DNA of 64,000 nt from positions 92,911,204-92,975,203 of the forward strand of contig CM019069.1 of NCBI GenBank assembly GCA_009667805.1, given 5' to 3'. This DNA is from Leptobrachium leishanense. Its lineage: Eukaryota; Chordata; Amphibia; Anura; Megophryidae. Below are positions 45,536 through 55,810 of this stretch, in pieces; the first letter of the stretch is position 1, and each line of letters starts with the position of its first letter. Under the pieces are notes generated by a model, which searched no databases, was not told where the DNA came from, and was given only the letters and a program-made list of their open reading frames with translations. A program made the translations under genes and the position numbers.

Positions 45536-46231
45536 TATATGTAGCGCTCACTCCCGGAGGAGCCGCTGAATAAACCTCGGGTTAGTCTCACCGCACTAGG
45601 AAATAACTATACACCAGCACTGTTGTGGATTTTCATGTATTATATTCTTTACTGATCCCAATAAAGCAGCATATATTACGTATATACGGTATTTAAATGA
45701 CAAGGATTCGTAACGCGGGAAAAACACGCAACGTCAAAAGTAATGGTTAACCCCCTCAGTTCTGGAGTGCAAGTCCCGTGAGTAATGGCTCAAAAATGTG
45801 TATCTGTATTGTCTCGGGTACCAGGGTACTGTATTCAACTGGCCAGTGAATGAAACAAAACAATTTTCATCTAGTCATGTTGGGGCCCTGTGGATTTAAA
45901 CAATACTGCAGCGTGCATTTCTTATTTGGGAACTGCGGCCTGGGAGGCCTCTCACCCATCCGGTAGACGAACTGTCCAGCACCCGATCAAGGATCTTCTC
46001 CGCTGTGTACTGGGACTCTGTGCCACTGGATCCGCTCCCTGCTTGTCGAATCTCCGCAACTGGAACAATGATCCACCGCCTGCACTCCCAATCGATCAGC
46101 GTGGTCTCCTTACTCGGGGTCCAGCCGGAACCAGCTTGTCATCCAGACCTCTCAGCGCTGGGTAGGTAGGTCTCAGCACGGTCACTGTCCTGATCTCCAG
46201 CACCAGTGAGGCAGCGCCTGTACTCCAGCCT

Positions 46232-46781
46232 TGTCAGGGATCCCTACCGCCGGTCCTGAGTTAAGCTCCGGTACCGGGCGCTGGCGGGCATTCCGACGCT
46301 GGTAGCGTCTATCGATCCTCCTCCCTCGTGGCTCAGCTGCAGAGTGAACCGCGCGTGCGCACGTTTTCCTGGGCTAACAAGGAACATTGTACGCAGGGAC
46401 GCTCAGAACTGTCGACGGCAGTCCGCACGTCATCAGAGACCGCCCGGGAGGTTCCCCATAAAAAGTCACCTGGCTGATAGTTCCATACTAGTTTGTTCTA
46501 GTCTGTTGCGCTTGAGATTTTCTTGTTTCCTGAGACCGTGCTTCTGACCTCTGCCTGGATATATGACTACGCTGACTGCTTTAACCCTTCGACCTCTGCC
46601 TGGATATATTACTACGCTGACTGCTTTAACCCTTCGACCTCTGCCTGGATATATTACTACACTGCCTGCTTTAACCCTTCGACCTCTTCCTGGATACATG
46701 ACTACGCTATCATACCGCCTAACTATAGGTACGTCTTGCATATTGGTTCCAACACCGTCACCGCTACGTGCAACCCTGACA
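46232..46781 (+). repeat. gypsy-2 5' LTR
   Basis: 550 bases. TATA box ATAAAAAG (46458-46465); predicted start of R ACTAGTTTGTT (46487-46497), 29 bases downstream. About four copies of a 45-bp repeat (CTTTAACCCTTCGACC) at 46537-46715. Confidence 0.92.
46458..46465 (+). promoter_or_regulatory. TATA box of gypsy-2 LTR
   Basis: ATAAAAAG 29 bases upstream of ACTAGTTTGTT, a normal TATA-to-start spacing. Confidence 0.6.
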
Positions 46782-46782
46782 T

Positions 46783-46793
46783 AACAAACTAGT
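46783..46793 (+). promoter_or_regulatory. gypsy-2 primer-binding site, self-priming type
   Basis: AACAAACTAGT lies one base after the LTR. It is the exact 11-base reverse complement of ACTAGTTTGTT at the predicted transcript start. Tf1 of fission yeast also uses an 11-base self-complementary primer. Gag begins only 5 bases later, at 46799. Confidence 0.7.
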
Positions 46794-46798
46794 CTATC

Positions 46799-47474
46799 AT
46801 GGAACCAGCAAGTGTACCAGAGGCTCTAGCCGCCATTGCCCAACAGCTTAATATATTGACTCAATCTGTGCAAGCTTTGGAAGCCAATCAAACAGCGATG
46901 CAGGTGCACCAAGATCGTCTGGAGCAAGGCTTAGCAAGCAGCAGTACCCCACGACCTGTGGCTGAGCCCCAACAAGCTTCCGCTGGATACTGCTGCTATG
47001 GGTCCAGAACCTTACGTGTCCCCACCAGAGAAATTTGATGGAGATCAAAAACAGTTCCGCTGTTTCATAACGTCATGTCAAATAATGTTTTCCCTACAGA
47101 GACGTACCTATAACACCGACTTCGCACGAGTCAGATCAGTGATATCATTACTAACAGGTAGGCCTCAACGATGGGCTCATCATTTGTTACGAACCCACAA
47201 TCCCCTATTGAACAGCTGGAGCACTTTCTATAAAGCTATGGAAGAGATGTATGATGACCCCCATCGGGTGACCAATGCGGCCCAGGCTCTCGACAACCTA
47301 AAACAGGGGAGAAATGACGTAGAAGAATACGTTACGGACTTCAAACACTTGGCCCTTGAATCAGAGTGGAATGAACCAGCTCTTATAGCTCAATTCCGGA
47401 AAGGATTGTCTGAAGCATTGAAGGACGAGCTAGCAAGAACTGGGGTACCTCCGTCATTGGACAAGACTATGTCC
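46799..47474 (+). pseudogene. gag: gypsy-2 gag, first part, cut by hAT-type element
   Basis: The ATG at 46799 opens a coiled-coil-like N-terminus (ALAAIAQQLNILTQSVQALE). A frame change near 46995-47030 precedes the capsid region (PPEKFDGDQKQFRCFI, about 47022, and VEEYVTDFKHLALESEW, about 47320). The frame then runs into the inserted element at 47475. The remainder resumes in the same frame at 48530. Gag would package element RNA. Confidence 0.85.
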
Positions 47475-47572
47475 TAGGACCCTGCGAATCATAAATTTTC
47501 GCTCGAATCGAATCACGAATCGAATCGGCTGTAATGGTTCGAACTCGAATCGAATATCGAATCGAATACTTG

Positions 47573-48215
47573 GATACTGTCCCCCAGCTCATGGATACTG
47601 CCCCCCAGCTCATGGATACTGTCCCCCAGCTCATGGACACTGTCCCCCAGCTCATGGATTTGCCCCCAACATGGATTTGCCCTCAGCTCGCTCATGGATT
47701 TGCCCTCAGCTCGCTCATGGATATGCCCCCCAGCTCATGGATACTGCCCCCAGCTCATGGATATGTCCCCCAGCTCATGGATACTGTCCCCCAGCTCATG
47801 GATACTGCCCCCAGCTCATGGATACTGTCCCCCAGCTCATGGATACTGTCCCCCAGCTCATGGATACTGTCCCCCAGCTCAATGGATACTGCCCCCAGCT
47901 CATGGATACTGTCCCCCAGCTCATGGATACTGTCCCCCAGCTCATGGATACTGTCCCCCAGCTCATGGATTTGCCCTCAGCTCGCTCATGGATATGCCCC
48001 CCAGCTCATGGATTACTGTCCCCCAGCTCATGGATACTGTCCCCCAGCTCATGGATACTGTCCCCCAGCTCATGGACACTGTCCCCCAGCTCATGGATTT
48101 GCCCACAACATGGATTTGCCCCCCACATGGATTTGCCCTCAGCTCGCTCATGGATTTGCCCTCAGCTCGCTCATGGATTTGCCCTCAGCTCGCACATGGA
48201 TGTGCCCCCAGCTCA
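47573..48215 (+). repeat. 21-bp minisatellite, locus 2 (CATGGATACTGTCCCCCAGCT)
   Basis: About 30 units, mostly 21 bases, some with TTGCCCTCAGCTCGCT variants. The period is divisible by three, so all forward frames stay open and give repeated heptapeptides. I regard those frames as artefacts. Same unit as at 1648-1815 and 55968-56895. Confidence 0.95.
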
Positions 48216-48412
48216 CCTGTCGCCGCCGCATTAGGCTCCCTCTGAGCGTGCGTCCGGCGGCAGGAAGCTTGGGCACTCGCCTGGGGGAGCCACGTGACCG
48301 CGATCTCGCGAGATCGCGGTCACGTGGCTCCCCCAGGCGAGTGCCAAGCTTCCTGCCGCCGGACGCACGCTCAGAGGGAGCCTAACCCGGCGGTGACAGG
48401 TGAGCTGGATGG
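48209..48412. repeat. near-perfect GC-rich palindrome, about 100-bp arms
   Basis: Both arms carry CCAGCTCACCTGTC at the outside and meet at GATCTCGCGAGATC near 48310. From AGGCTCCCTCTGAGCG to the centre the arms match with one-base differences only. Such a structure would extrude as a cruciform or fold as a long RNA hairpin. Confidence 0.92.
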
Positions 48413-48529
48413 GATCTTCCAAATTCGAAATTTTTTCGAATCGAGCTGCTAGTTCGAATTCGAATCGAATTCGACCAGCGATTCGATTTCGAATCGAATT
48501 TCGAAGCTTCGCAGGTCCCTACTATGTCC

Positions 48530-49171
48530 TTATGTATTGAAATCGACCGTCGATTAAGAGAAAGGCGCGCTGAACGCGCCAGCAGTCATCAATCCACACC
48601 TATCAGAAAATCCGTCCTTCCGCCACCTTCCATGTCCTCCATGCCTACAGATAATGAGGAAGAACCCATGCAAGTCGGGGCAGCTAGAGGACCATTGACA
48701 GAAGCCGAGAAATCAAGGAGACGCTCTTTAGGCCTATGCATGTACTGCGGCCGAGCAGGGCATCAAGTCCGGGAATGTCGCGAGAAGCCTAACACCCGTA
48801 TGGGTAAGCCTTTAGCCCTTCCCGCCTGTGTATCCGTCAAAAGCATCTGCACTGTCATGTCCACCCACCTCATAGTACCCTTGTCTTTACAGTGGGACGG
48901 CCGTATAACCACGCTCAACGCCATGATTGATTCCGGGGCCAGCGGCTGCTTCTTGGACACTGAGGTAACACAGTCCCTCGGAATACCCACTACTGCTAAA
49001 AAGCAGCCTTACCCCATCCAATTATTAGACGGAAGCTCTCCTCAATCAGGTCCCGTGACCCTAGAAACCATACCTCTCCTAGTCACCATAGGGGAGCAAC
49101 CACAAGACATGCTCGTCTTTGATATCGTGCCTTCACCAGCGTTCCAGCCGTCCTTGGTCTTAACTGGTTAA
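48530..49171 (+). pseudogene. gag: gypsy-2 gag C-terminus and protease
   Basis: Continues the frame of the first gag part after the inserted element. A zinc knuckle CMYCGRAGHQVREC (about 48738-48779) is followed without a stop by the protease with MIDSGASGCFLD (about 48923-48958). Gag and protease are thus in one frame here. A frame change near 49165 leads into the reverse transcriptase. Confidence 0.87.
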
Positions 49172-49990
49172 GAAGAAAAATCCTGCTATCGATTGGACTA
49201 GTGGCACCGTTACCTTCAACCAGAAAGACTTCTCTACAACTTCAGAAATCCCTCAAACACAGATCCATACTGCAGCTATGTGCACAGAAATACCCAAAGC
49301 TTATCAGGACTTGCATAGTGTGTTCGAGAAAAAAGGAGCAGACAATCTACCACCATTCAGAGCCTACGATTGTCCAATTGATCTTCTTCCTGGTGCCCCC
49401 ATTCCTCATGGCAGAATATACCCATTGTCCGAACCAGAATTAGAGTCCCTCAAGGAATATATCTCAGAGAACCTGAAAAAAGGCTTTATACGTCCTTCGA
49501 CATCTCCTGCAGGAGCACCCATCTTCTTTGTAGGAAAGAAAGACGGGGGTCTTCGCCCTTGTGTGGACTACCGTGCCTTAAATAATATTATGATTAAAAA
49601 CAAATATCCTCTGCCTTTAATATCCGAACTCATGGATTGACTAAAAACCTCATCAGTGTTTACTAAACTTGATTTACGAGGTGTGTACAATCTGGTGAGA
49701 ATACGAGATGGAGACGAATGGAAGACGGCCTTCAGGTCCAGGTATGGACATTTTGAATATTTGGTAATGCCATATGGTCTCTGCAATGCCCCTGCCACGT
49801 TTCAGAGATTCCTCAATGATATTTTCCAAGACATACTGGACTGTTACGTAATAGTATATCTGGATGACATATTAATTTATTCTGACACCGCTGAAACACA
49901 TAGAAAGCATGTAAGAACTGTATTGCTACGTCTATTGAAACACAAACTGTATGTAAAGCTGGAAAAATGTTTATTTGATACACAACGTAT
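49170..49990 (+). pseudogene. pol: gypsy-2 reverse transcriptase, first part
   Basis: The linker ([10 protein letters not shown], about 49353) leads to the polymerase: [14 protein letters not shown] (about 49561), a stop at 49638-49640, then [28 protein letters not shown] (about 49763) and the catalytic YLDDILIYS (about 49857). The frame is cut at 49991 by hAT-type element B and continues after 51003. Confidence 0.9.
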
Positions 49991-50212
49991 TAGACATGTG
50001 CACAGCACAAAATTTCGTTTTGAACTAATGCATTAGTACTAAAATGCAATTTATTTAGTTGCTAAAGAAATTCGTTTTCAGTTCTTTAGTATGAAAACTA
50101 ATTTCATTCATCCGAAAACCAGTGGATACAATTACTATTGTAGTGGCTCTCAGAGGGCTGAGATCGCTGCTTGTTACAGTATCTCTCACTCTCAGCACAA
50201 TGTGGGCCATAT

Positions 50213-50336
50213 TATATAGCTGGTGCTAACATAACCAGAGCTGTTGTAAACTTCCCAGAGCTATTATAGCCTATGGAGGTTTTCAGTTACAACAGCTCTG
50301 GTTAAGTTAGCACCAACATTGCAATACTGCCCCGTG
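50213..50336. mobile_element. hairpin short element GGGCCATATTATATAG, copy 2
   Basis: TGGTGCTAACATAACCAGAG pairs with CTCTGGTTAAGTTAGCACCA. Same family as 43967-44098. It sits inside one arm of the inverted repeat of element B, so it entered after that arm formed. Confidence 0.75.
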
Positions 50337-50339
50337 TCA

Positions 50340-50520
50340 GGCAAAGCTGTTACAGTAACTGACTGCTGCTCATCACAGCGCTCAGAGTTTCAGTAAAACT
50401 AGTAAATAATATTTTTATATATAAGACGTTAGAACAATATTATTTTCTTGTTTTACTGAAACTCTGAGCGCTGTGATGAGCAGCAGTCAGTTACTGTAAC
50501 AGCTGAGCCTGATACATTGT
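50340..50520. repeat. long inverted repeat in element B
   Basis: GCTGTTACAGTAACTGACTG and CAGTCAGTTACTGTAACAGC, continuing through CTCATCACAGCGCTCAGAGTTTCAGTAAAAC and its complement. The loop of about 50 bases contains ATATATAAGACG. Confidence 0.9.
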
Positions 50521-50596
50521 ACTGAGAGATAATGTAACAAGCAGCCGATCTCCGCGCTCACAGCCACTGGATTTAAAGGGCTAAAAAAAAAAAGGC

Positions 50597-50755
50597 TCCT
50601 CTCTGTATAATGTTTAGAACATCCTCCTGCATTAATTAATACCTCTCTGTATAATGTATACAACATCCACCTGCATTAATTAATACCCCTCTCTGTATAA
50701 TATATAGAACATCCTCCTGAATTAATGTCCCTCTCTGTATAGAACATCTTCCTGC
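50597..50755 (+). repeat. approx. 46-bp tandem repeat CCTCTCTGTATAATGT
   Basis: CCTCTCTGTATAATGTATAC with ACATCCTCCTGCATTAAT recurs three to four times in element B. Confidence 0.8.
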
Positions 50756-51003
50756 ATTGGCATGTGGAGGGTGCAGAACTTCGGATGTTGCGATGTTGCG
50801 CTCTTCATTGCTGGTCTCCTTCACTCATCAATATAATATCACAAAGAGGACTGAAACTAAAATGTAGTGCATTTTATTTTAGTTTCTTTCGTTTTTTGTA
50901 CTGAGCAGTTTCGTTTCTCTTGAGTCATACTAAAACTAAATTATCCCAAAATTCGGACTAAATCGCTTTAGTACTAAAACGAATGCACATGTCTACAACG
51001 TAT

Positions 51004-52722
51004 TGACTTTCTTAGTTTCATCATCACCCCCGGGCATATCCAGATGGATCCAGTCAAGATAGAAGCAGTCACGAATTGGCCAGCTCCTGCCAACAGAAAG
51101 GGGGTCCAGTGTTTTTTGGGGTTCTGCAACTTCTACAGAAAATTTGTAAAGAATTTCTCTAAGATAGCGAAACCATTGACTGACTTAACCCGTATCCATA
51201 CCCGTTTTTTTTGGTCTATAGCAGCTCAAGACGCATTTGATCTGTTAAAAAGGACTGTCACTACCTCACCCATCCTCTCGATTCCAGATCCCTCTCATCC
51301 ATATACTCTAGAGGTAGACGCCTCGGCTTTCGCTGTTGGAGCCGTTTTATCTCAAAGACAAAAAGAAACAGAAGTAATGCATCCTGTATCATTTTTTTTT
51401 CCAAAACCCTTTCCGCAGCCGAAAGAAATTATGATGTCGGAGAGAGAGAATTGCTGGCCATCAAACTGTCTCTGGAAGAATGGCGTCATCTCCTTGAAGG
51501 TGCTCGTCACCCAGTTTCCATCCTTACTGACCATCGGAACCTGGAATACCTACAACAAGCACGCAGATTGAAACCAAGACAAGCACGATGGGCTCTTTTC
51601 TTCAGTCGTTTCAACATGCATATCACATACAGACCTGGTAGCAAAAACGGGAAAGCCGATGCCTTGTCAAGGGCTAAAGATAACATCCCAGTAATAAACG
51701 ACGATTTCATACTACCCAGAACCTGTTTCGCCACGATTAAATTATCACTCTGGGACATAATAAAACAGAATACACCCCCTATCGATCAAGCGGTTCCTTC
51801 AATGGCACTGACCGCGCAGAACGGATTTCTATTTCACCGTCAGAAGGTATTTGTGCCGTCTACAGCAGTACTGTCCGTCCTTCAATATTGTCATGACTCC
51901 CCCCTAGGGGGTCATGGGGGTATACATAAGACACTGGATCTAATAAACCGCTTCTTCTGGTGGCCTCGTCTACAGAAGGATACCGTATCATATGTGAAGA
52001 ATTGCCCAGTATGCATCAGAGCCAAAGTCTCCCATCAGCGTCCACAGGGTTTGCTTCAACCGTTGCCTGTTCCTCAGATTCCTTGGGAGGATATATCTAT
52101 GGACTTTATAGTCGAGCTACCCGTCTCCACCATAATGGTGGTAATTGACAGATTTTCGAAGATGGCTCATTTTTTACCCCATGCAGGAATACCTACAGCA
52201 GCACAAACCACATCATTGTTTATTCGAGAAGTATTTCGGTTACATGGACTACCCTCTACCATTATCTCCGATAGAGGGTCTCAATTTACTTCTCTTTTTT
52301 GGAAAGCCTTTTGTAAAAATCTCCATATGCAGCAGAGCCTATCCACGGCATATCATCCTCAAACCAACGGTCAGACCGAGCGAACTAATGGCACCCTGGA
52401 ACAATATCTACGGTGTTTCACTTCCCATCTTCAAGACGACTGGGCAGATCTTTTACCCATTGCAGAATTCGCATACAACAATCAGATCCACCATTCTATC
52501 AATTCTTCTCCATTTTTTGTCAACTACGGCCGACATCCGGTGATGTTCCCTGGTTCTCCTCTAGTTAGCAACATTCCTTCCTTGGATCATCACATGGCCT
52601 GTATACACGACGGCTTCAAACAAGTCAGATCTGCTCTTCTCTCAGCTCAACGTTCCTACAAGCGTTATGCCGACCGCCATCGGGATCCTGCACCCTTATA
52701 TAAAGTGGGTGATTCGGTGTAG
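51004..52722 (+). pseudogene. pol: gypsy-2 reverse transcriptase end, RNase H and integrase
   Basis: After element B the connection domain (MDPVKIEAVTNWPAP, about 51041) and FLGFCNFYRKFV follow. RNase H begins LEVDASAFAVGAVLSQ (about 51309); a frame change near 51395-51450 follows, then RPGSKNGKADALS (about 51633). Integrase has the HHCC finger (about 51893-52020: HDSPLGGHGG, CPVC), the first aspartate (ISMDFIVE, about 52096), DRGSQF (about 52270) and the glutamate helix (ERTNGTLEQY). The frame ends with a TAG at 52720-52722. Confidence 0.9.
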
Positions 52723-53151
52723 CTGTCTTCCAAACACGTGACGCTGAATTGTCCTTCGCGAAAGCTGGGGCCTCGCTTTTTGGATCCTTTTCCGATTACC
52801 AAGGTTGTTTCTTCTTCAGCAGTACGGCTTCGCTTTCCTGATGAGTACAAGATCCACCCGGTTTTTCACGTCTCTCTTCTCCATCCTTCGGAGCCGGATC
52901 CATTCCCTAATCGCACTCCTTCTCGTCCAGGTCCTGTAGTAGCTGTGAACGATGATGAGTATGAAGTGCAGGAGATATTGGATTCCCGTTTCCACCATCG
53001 TCGCCTGGAGAATCTGGTACACTGGACTGGCTATGGCCCTGAGGAGGACTCCTGGGTTTCCGCCGTTGATGTCCGCGCTCCTGACCTTGTTCATGCCTTC
53101 CACACGGCTCACCCGATGTGCCCCCGGAGGGGTCGCCTTGTTGGGGGGCTC
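52723..53151 (+). pseudogene. pol: gypsy-2 integrase C-terminus with chromodomain
   Basis: Continues the integrase frame after a single TAG. KLGPRFLDPFPI is the beta-barrel region and YEVQEILDSRFHHRRLENLV with HWTGYGPEEDSWV (about 52962-53060) is a chromodomain. The tract TTGGGGGGCTC (53141-53151) directly before the 3' LTR is the likely polypurine tract. Confidence 0.87.
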
Positions 53152-53656
53152 TGTCAGGGATCCCTACCGCCGGTCCTGGGTTGCGCTCCGGTCCCGGGCG
53201 CTGGCGGGCATTCCGACGCTGGTAGCGTCTATCGATCCTCCTCCCTCGTGGCTCAGCTGCAGAGTGAACCGCGCGTGCGCACGTTTTCCCGGGCTAACAA
53301 GGAACGTTGTACGCAGGGACACTCAGAACGGTCGACGGCAGTCCGCACGTCATCAGAGACCGCCCGGGAGGTTCCCCATAAAAAGTCACCTGGCTGATAG
53401 TTCCATACTAGTTTGTTCTAGTCTGTTGCGCTTGAGATTTTCTTGTTTCCTGAGACCGTGCTTCTGACCTCTGCCTGGATATATGACTACGCTGACTGCT
53501 TTAACCCTTCGACCTCTGCCTGGATATATTACTACGCTGCCTGCTTTAACCCTTCGACCTCTGCCTGGATACATGACTACGCTATCATACCGCCTAACTA
53601 TAGGTACATCTTGCATATTGGTTCAAACACCGTCACCGCTACGTGCAACCCTGACA
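53152..53656 (+). repeat. gypsy-2 3' LTR
   Basis: 505 bases, one 45-bp repeat unit shorter than the 5' LTR. Has the same start-of-R motif ACTAGTTTGTT at 53407-53417. Confidence 0.92.
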
Positions 53657-53974
53657 AGCCTGGTCGCGATCCTTAACAATTCTCACGTGCGTCCTCCACC
53701 TTCCACCGCTCTGCTCACTCTGCTCTGGCTTGCACGAGGCTGCTGATGTCTTTCCTGGCCAGCACACCCCTTCCTGTTTCCCTTGCAAAGGCCTCTGGGA
53801 CATGGAGTTCATTTTTGTCAGGCCAAATCCACAATGTCTCTTTATTTCAGCATGGCCCTTTCCATCTGTTATACACTGGTTCCCCCTAGTGGCCATAATA
53901 ATTCAATGCACCAGAATACAGTTTTAAAGCAGCGCTACATATATATATATAGATTACATATATAGATTAGGTAG

Positions 53975-55655
53975 GCCGTGTTAGTCCAGATGCCAAAATC
54001 ACGAGTATAGCAGTCTGTAGTGATACCTTTTTTATTGGATGTTACATTTAAAGTACAAGCTTTGAGAGGATTCCTCCCTTCGTCAGGTATAGAAGCTTAC
54101 TGATCAGAATAGTAGAATTAAACATTGAGACATTCATAGGGCTCACAGTTGGGGGTGTTAGATGTTGTACAACGCCAAATGGCATGGTCAGAGGGGAAAA
54201 AAAAAAGGAAACATTTAATTCTCAGGCAAGATGCAATCATGTCCACTTCAAAGGGAATGTGAAAGGACAGAACGAAAGAAAGAAAAAAAGAAAAAACACA
54301 AAACAGTGAGTATGGGGAAGACACAGAAAAATATGAATTATGAATATTATGTGTCGTTATTATAGTGGGTTAGAAAACCCGAATCTACATTAAGTGCTTG
54401 TTTTATACTGTTGAAATATGTGATCATTTTCATTTCATATGTTTTGCGTTCCCGGTGATCTTTAAAATGTCCTTTGAGGATTTTATTTCTGAGGTTTTGG
54501 ATGGAGTGGCCTGCTATATTGAAGTGATGTCCCACTGGGGTACAATATGTGTTTTCCTGGTGGTTCCTGATGGAGTGTCTGTGCTGGTTCATCCTGAGAT
54601 TTAGTTTAAGGCTGATTTCACCAATATAGCAGCCCTTATCACACGCCGTGCACTGGATCATATATACCACATTTGCTGATGTGCACAGGTATGATCCCTT
54701 GATGTTGTGAGTGGCGTTGTTGTGCTGCGCAGTGCTGCTGTCACATATATGTTGGCACAGTTTGCAGTGGGGTTTGTTACAGCGTTTGGTCCCATTCTGT
54801 ATGTCATCCTGTTCCTGAGCGAGTTTGCTGCGGACCAGTTTTGCCTCAGGTTTGGGGGTGCTTGAATGCCAGTAAGGGGGGCTGTGGGAATATTTCTTTG
54901 AGCGCAGGGTCCTCTGTGACCAGTGGCTGCAGATCTTTGATGATTTTGCGAATTCCCTCTAGAGTCGGGTTATAGGAAACAACTAGAGGGATCCGTGTGG
55001 TGTTTTTCTTTTCTTTGTAGTGCAACAGCTGTTCGCGCGGTGTTTTCAGGGCAGATTTGATTTTTTCAGAGTCTGTCCTTTCCTTGTAGCCCTTCCGCTG
55101 GGATGATGCAGACAGTTTGCTCAGGTGTTTATCCCTGTCCCCAGTGTCCGAACAGATTCGGTGGTACCTGATGGCCTGGCTATAGATGATGCCTTGTTTG
55201 GTGTGGTTGGGATGAAAGCTGGTGTTGTGGAGGTAGCTGGGCCTGTCTGTGGGTTTCCTGTACACAGATGAGTGCAGTGTGCCATTGGCAGCTGATATGG
55301 TACAGTCCAGGAAGCTCACACTGTGCTTGGAAAAATCCATCTTGAGTTTGATCGATGGGCAGAACGTATTAAATGCCTTGTGAAAGTCTAGAAGGTGTTC
55401 CTCTCCTTCTGTCCATATGATGAAATATCATCAATGTATCGTAGATATTTGTGTGGTTTGTGAGGGTGAGTGTTCAGGAACCTCTGGTCTAGATCTGCCA
55501 TGAAAAGATTGGTGTATTGTGGTGACATTTTACTACCCATAATCGGTCCCAGTCATTTGTAGGTAGCAGTTATTGTTGAAGCTGAAGCAGTTGTGTGTGA
55601 GAATAAATTCAATCAGCTTGGTAATAATGTCACCGCTATATTTATGTGGAGTATT
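53975..55655 (-). pseudogene. Penelope-like element (second copy): reverse transcriptase end, endonuclease and 3' end, minus strand
   Basis: On the minus strand the reverse transcriptase resumes near 55640 (ITKLIEFILTHNCFSFN), followed by the catalytic YIDDI (about 55425), immediately after which a one-base loss breaks the frame. FLDCTISAANGTLHSSVYRK (about 55311-55250) and the connector follow. The GIY-YIG endonuclease is partly readable (VYMIQCTACDKGCYIGEIS, 54667-54610). The 3' end is CTCGTGATTTTGGCATCTGG near 53985. Polymerisation and nicking functions are lost in this copy. Confidence 0.85.
54059..54087 (-). ncRNA. hammerhead-ribozyme-like motif of the second Penelope copy
   Basis: On the minus strand CCUGACGAAGGGAGG, loop AAU, CCUCUCAAAGC. 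The CUGANGA box is intact (CUGACGA) and stem II GGGAGG/CCUCUC pairs. The following GAAA is altered to AAAG. It lies in the 3' terminal region, where Penelope elements carry hammerheads. Confidence 0.5.
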
Positions 55656-55693
55656 GTGGGAGGAGAGAGATTGGAGACAGGGTTCGAGTCGAG

Positions 55694-55770
55694 TGGGAAC
55701 GCGCGGGAACAGCGTTCCCGCACTTCTCCCACAGCGGGAACGCTGCGGGAACGCAGCGTTCCCGCTGTGG
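55694..55770. repeat. GGGAACGC palindrome cluster
   Basis: GCGGGAACAGCGTTCCCGC and AACGCTGCGGGAACGCAGCG are overlapping palindromes with very high CpG content. Confidence 0.8.
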
Positions 55771-55810
55771 CCCGAGCCCGAAAGGCTGGAGCAGGCGGCC
55801 GCCGCACATT

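Larger units (their letters stand above)
47475..48521. mobile_element. hAT-type non-autonomous element A carrying minisatellite and hairpin
   Basis: Ends TAGGACCCTGCGAA (47475) and TTCGCAGGTCCCTA (48521). A perfect 8-bp duplication CTATGTCC lies at 47467-47474 and 48522-48529. Subterminal arrays of TCGAAT fill the first and last 90 bases. The middle is a 21-bp minisatellite followed by a near-perfect GC-rich palindrome. No transposase. Length 1047 bases. Confidence 0.93.
49991..50995. mobile_element. hAT-type non-autonomous element B
   Basis: Ends TAGACATGTGCACAGC and GAATGCACATGTCTA with a perfect 8-bp duplication CAACGTAT (49983-49990, 50996-51003). Subterminal arrays are AGTACTAAAA/TTTAGT motifs. 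Inside are a long inverted repeat (about 50110-50570), a nested hairpin element and a 46-bp tandem repeat. No transposase. Confidence 0.93.
46232..53656 (+). mobile_element. Ty3/gypsy chromodomain retrotransposon (gypsy-2), with two nested insertions
   Basis: LTRs at 46232-46781 and 53152-53656 run TGTCAGGGATCC to GCAACCCTGACA. A 5-bp duplication AGCCT lies at 46227-46231 and 53657-53661. Gag, protease, reverse transcriptase, RNase H, integrase and chromodomain follow in order. Two hAT-type elements split gag (47475-48521) and pol (49991-50995). Frameshifts and stops are few, so the copy is only moderately old. Confidence 0.93.
45540..53939 (+). mobile_element. solo LTR split by gypsy-2
   Basis: TGTAGCGCTCACTCCCGG at 45540 and AAGCAGCGCTACA ending at 53939. 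It lies in a TATATA context that gives a 4-5 bp duplication (TATA). Its own sequence (45540-46231 and 53662-53939) is about 970 bases. It has AATAAA-type signals near 45570 and 45660. No internal genes of its own. Confidence 0.7.

Noticed and set aside
47534..48385. Open frames of 180-280 codons with repeated heptapeptides
   Set aside because: They follow from a 21-bp minisatellite whose period is divisible by three; all forward frames stay open and the peptide is a translation of the repeat.
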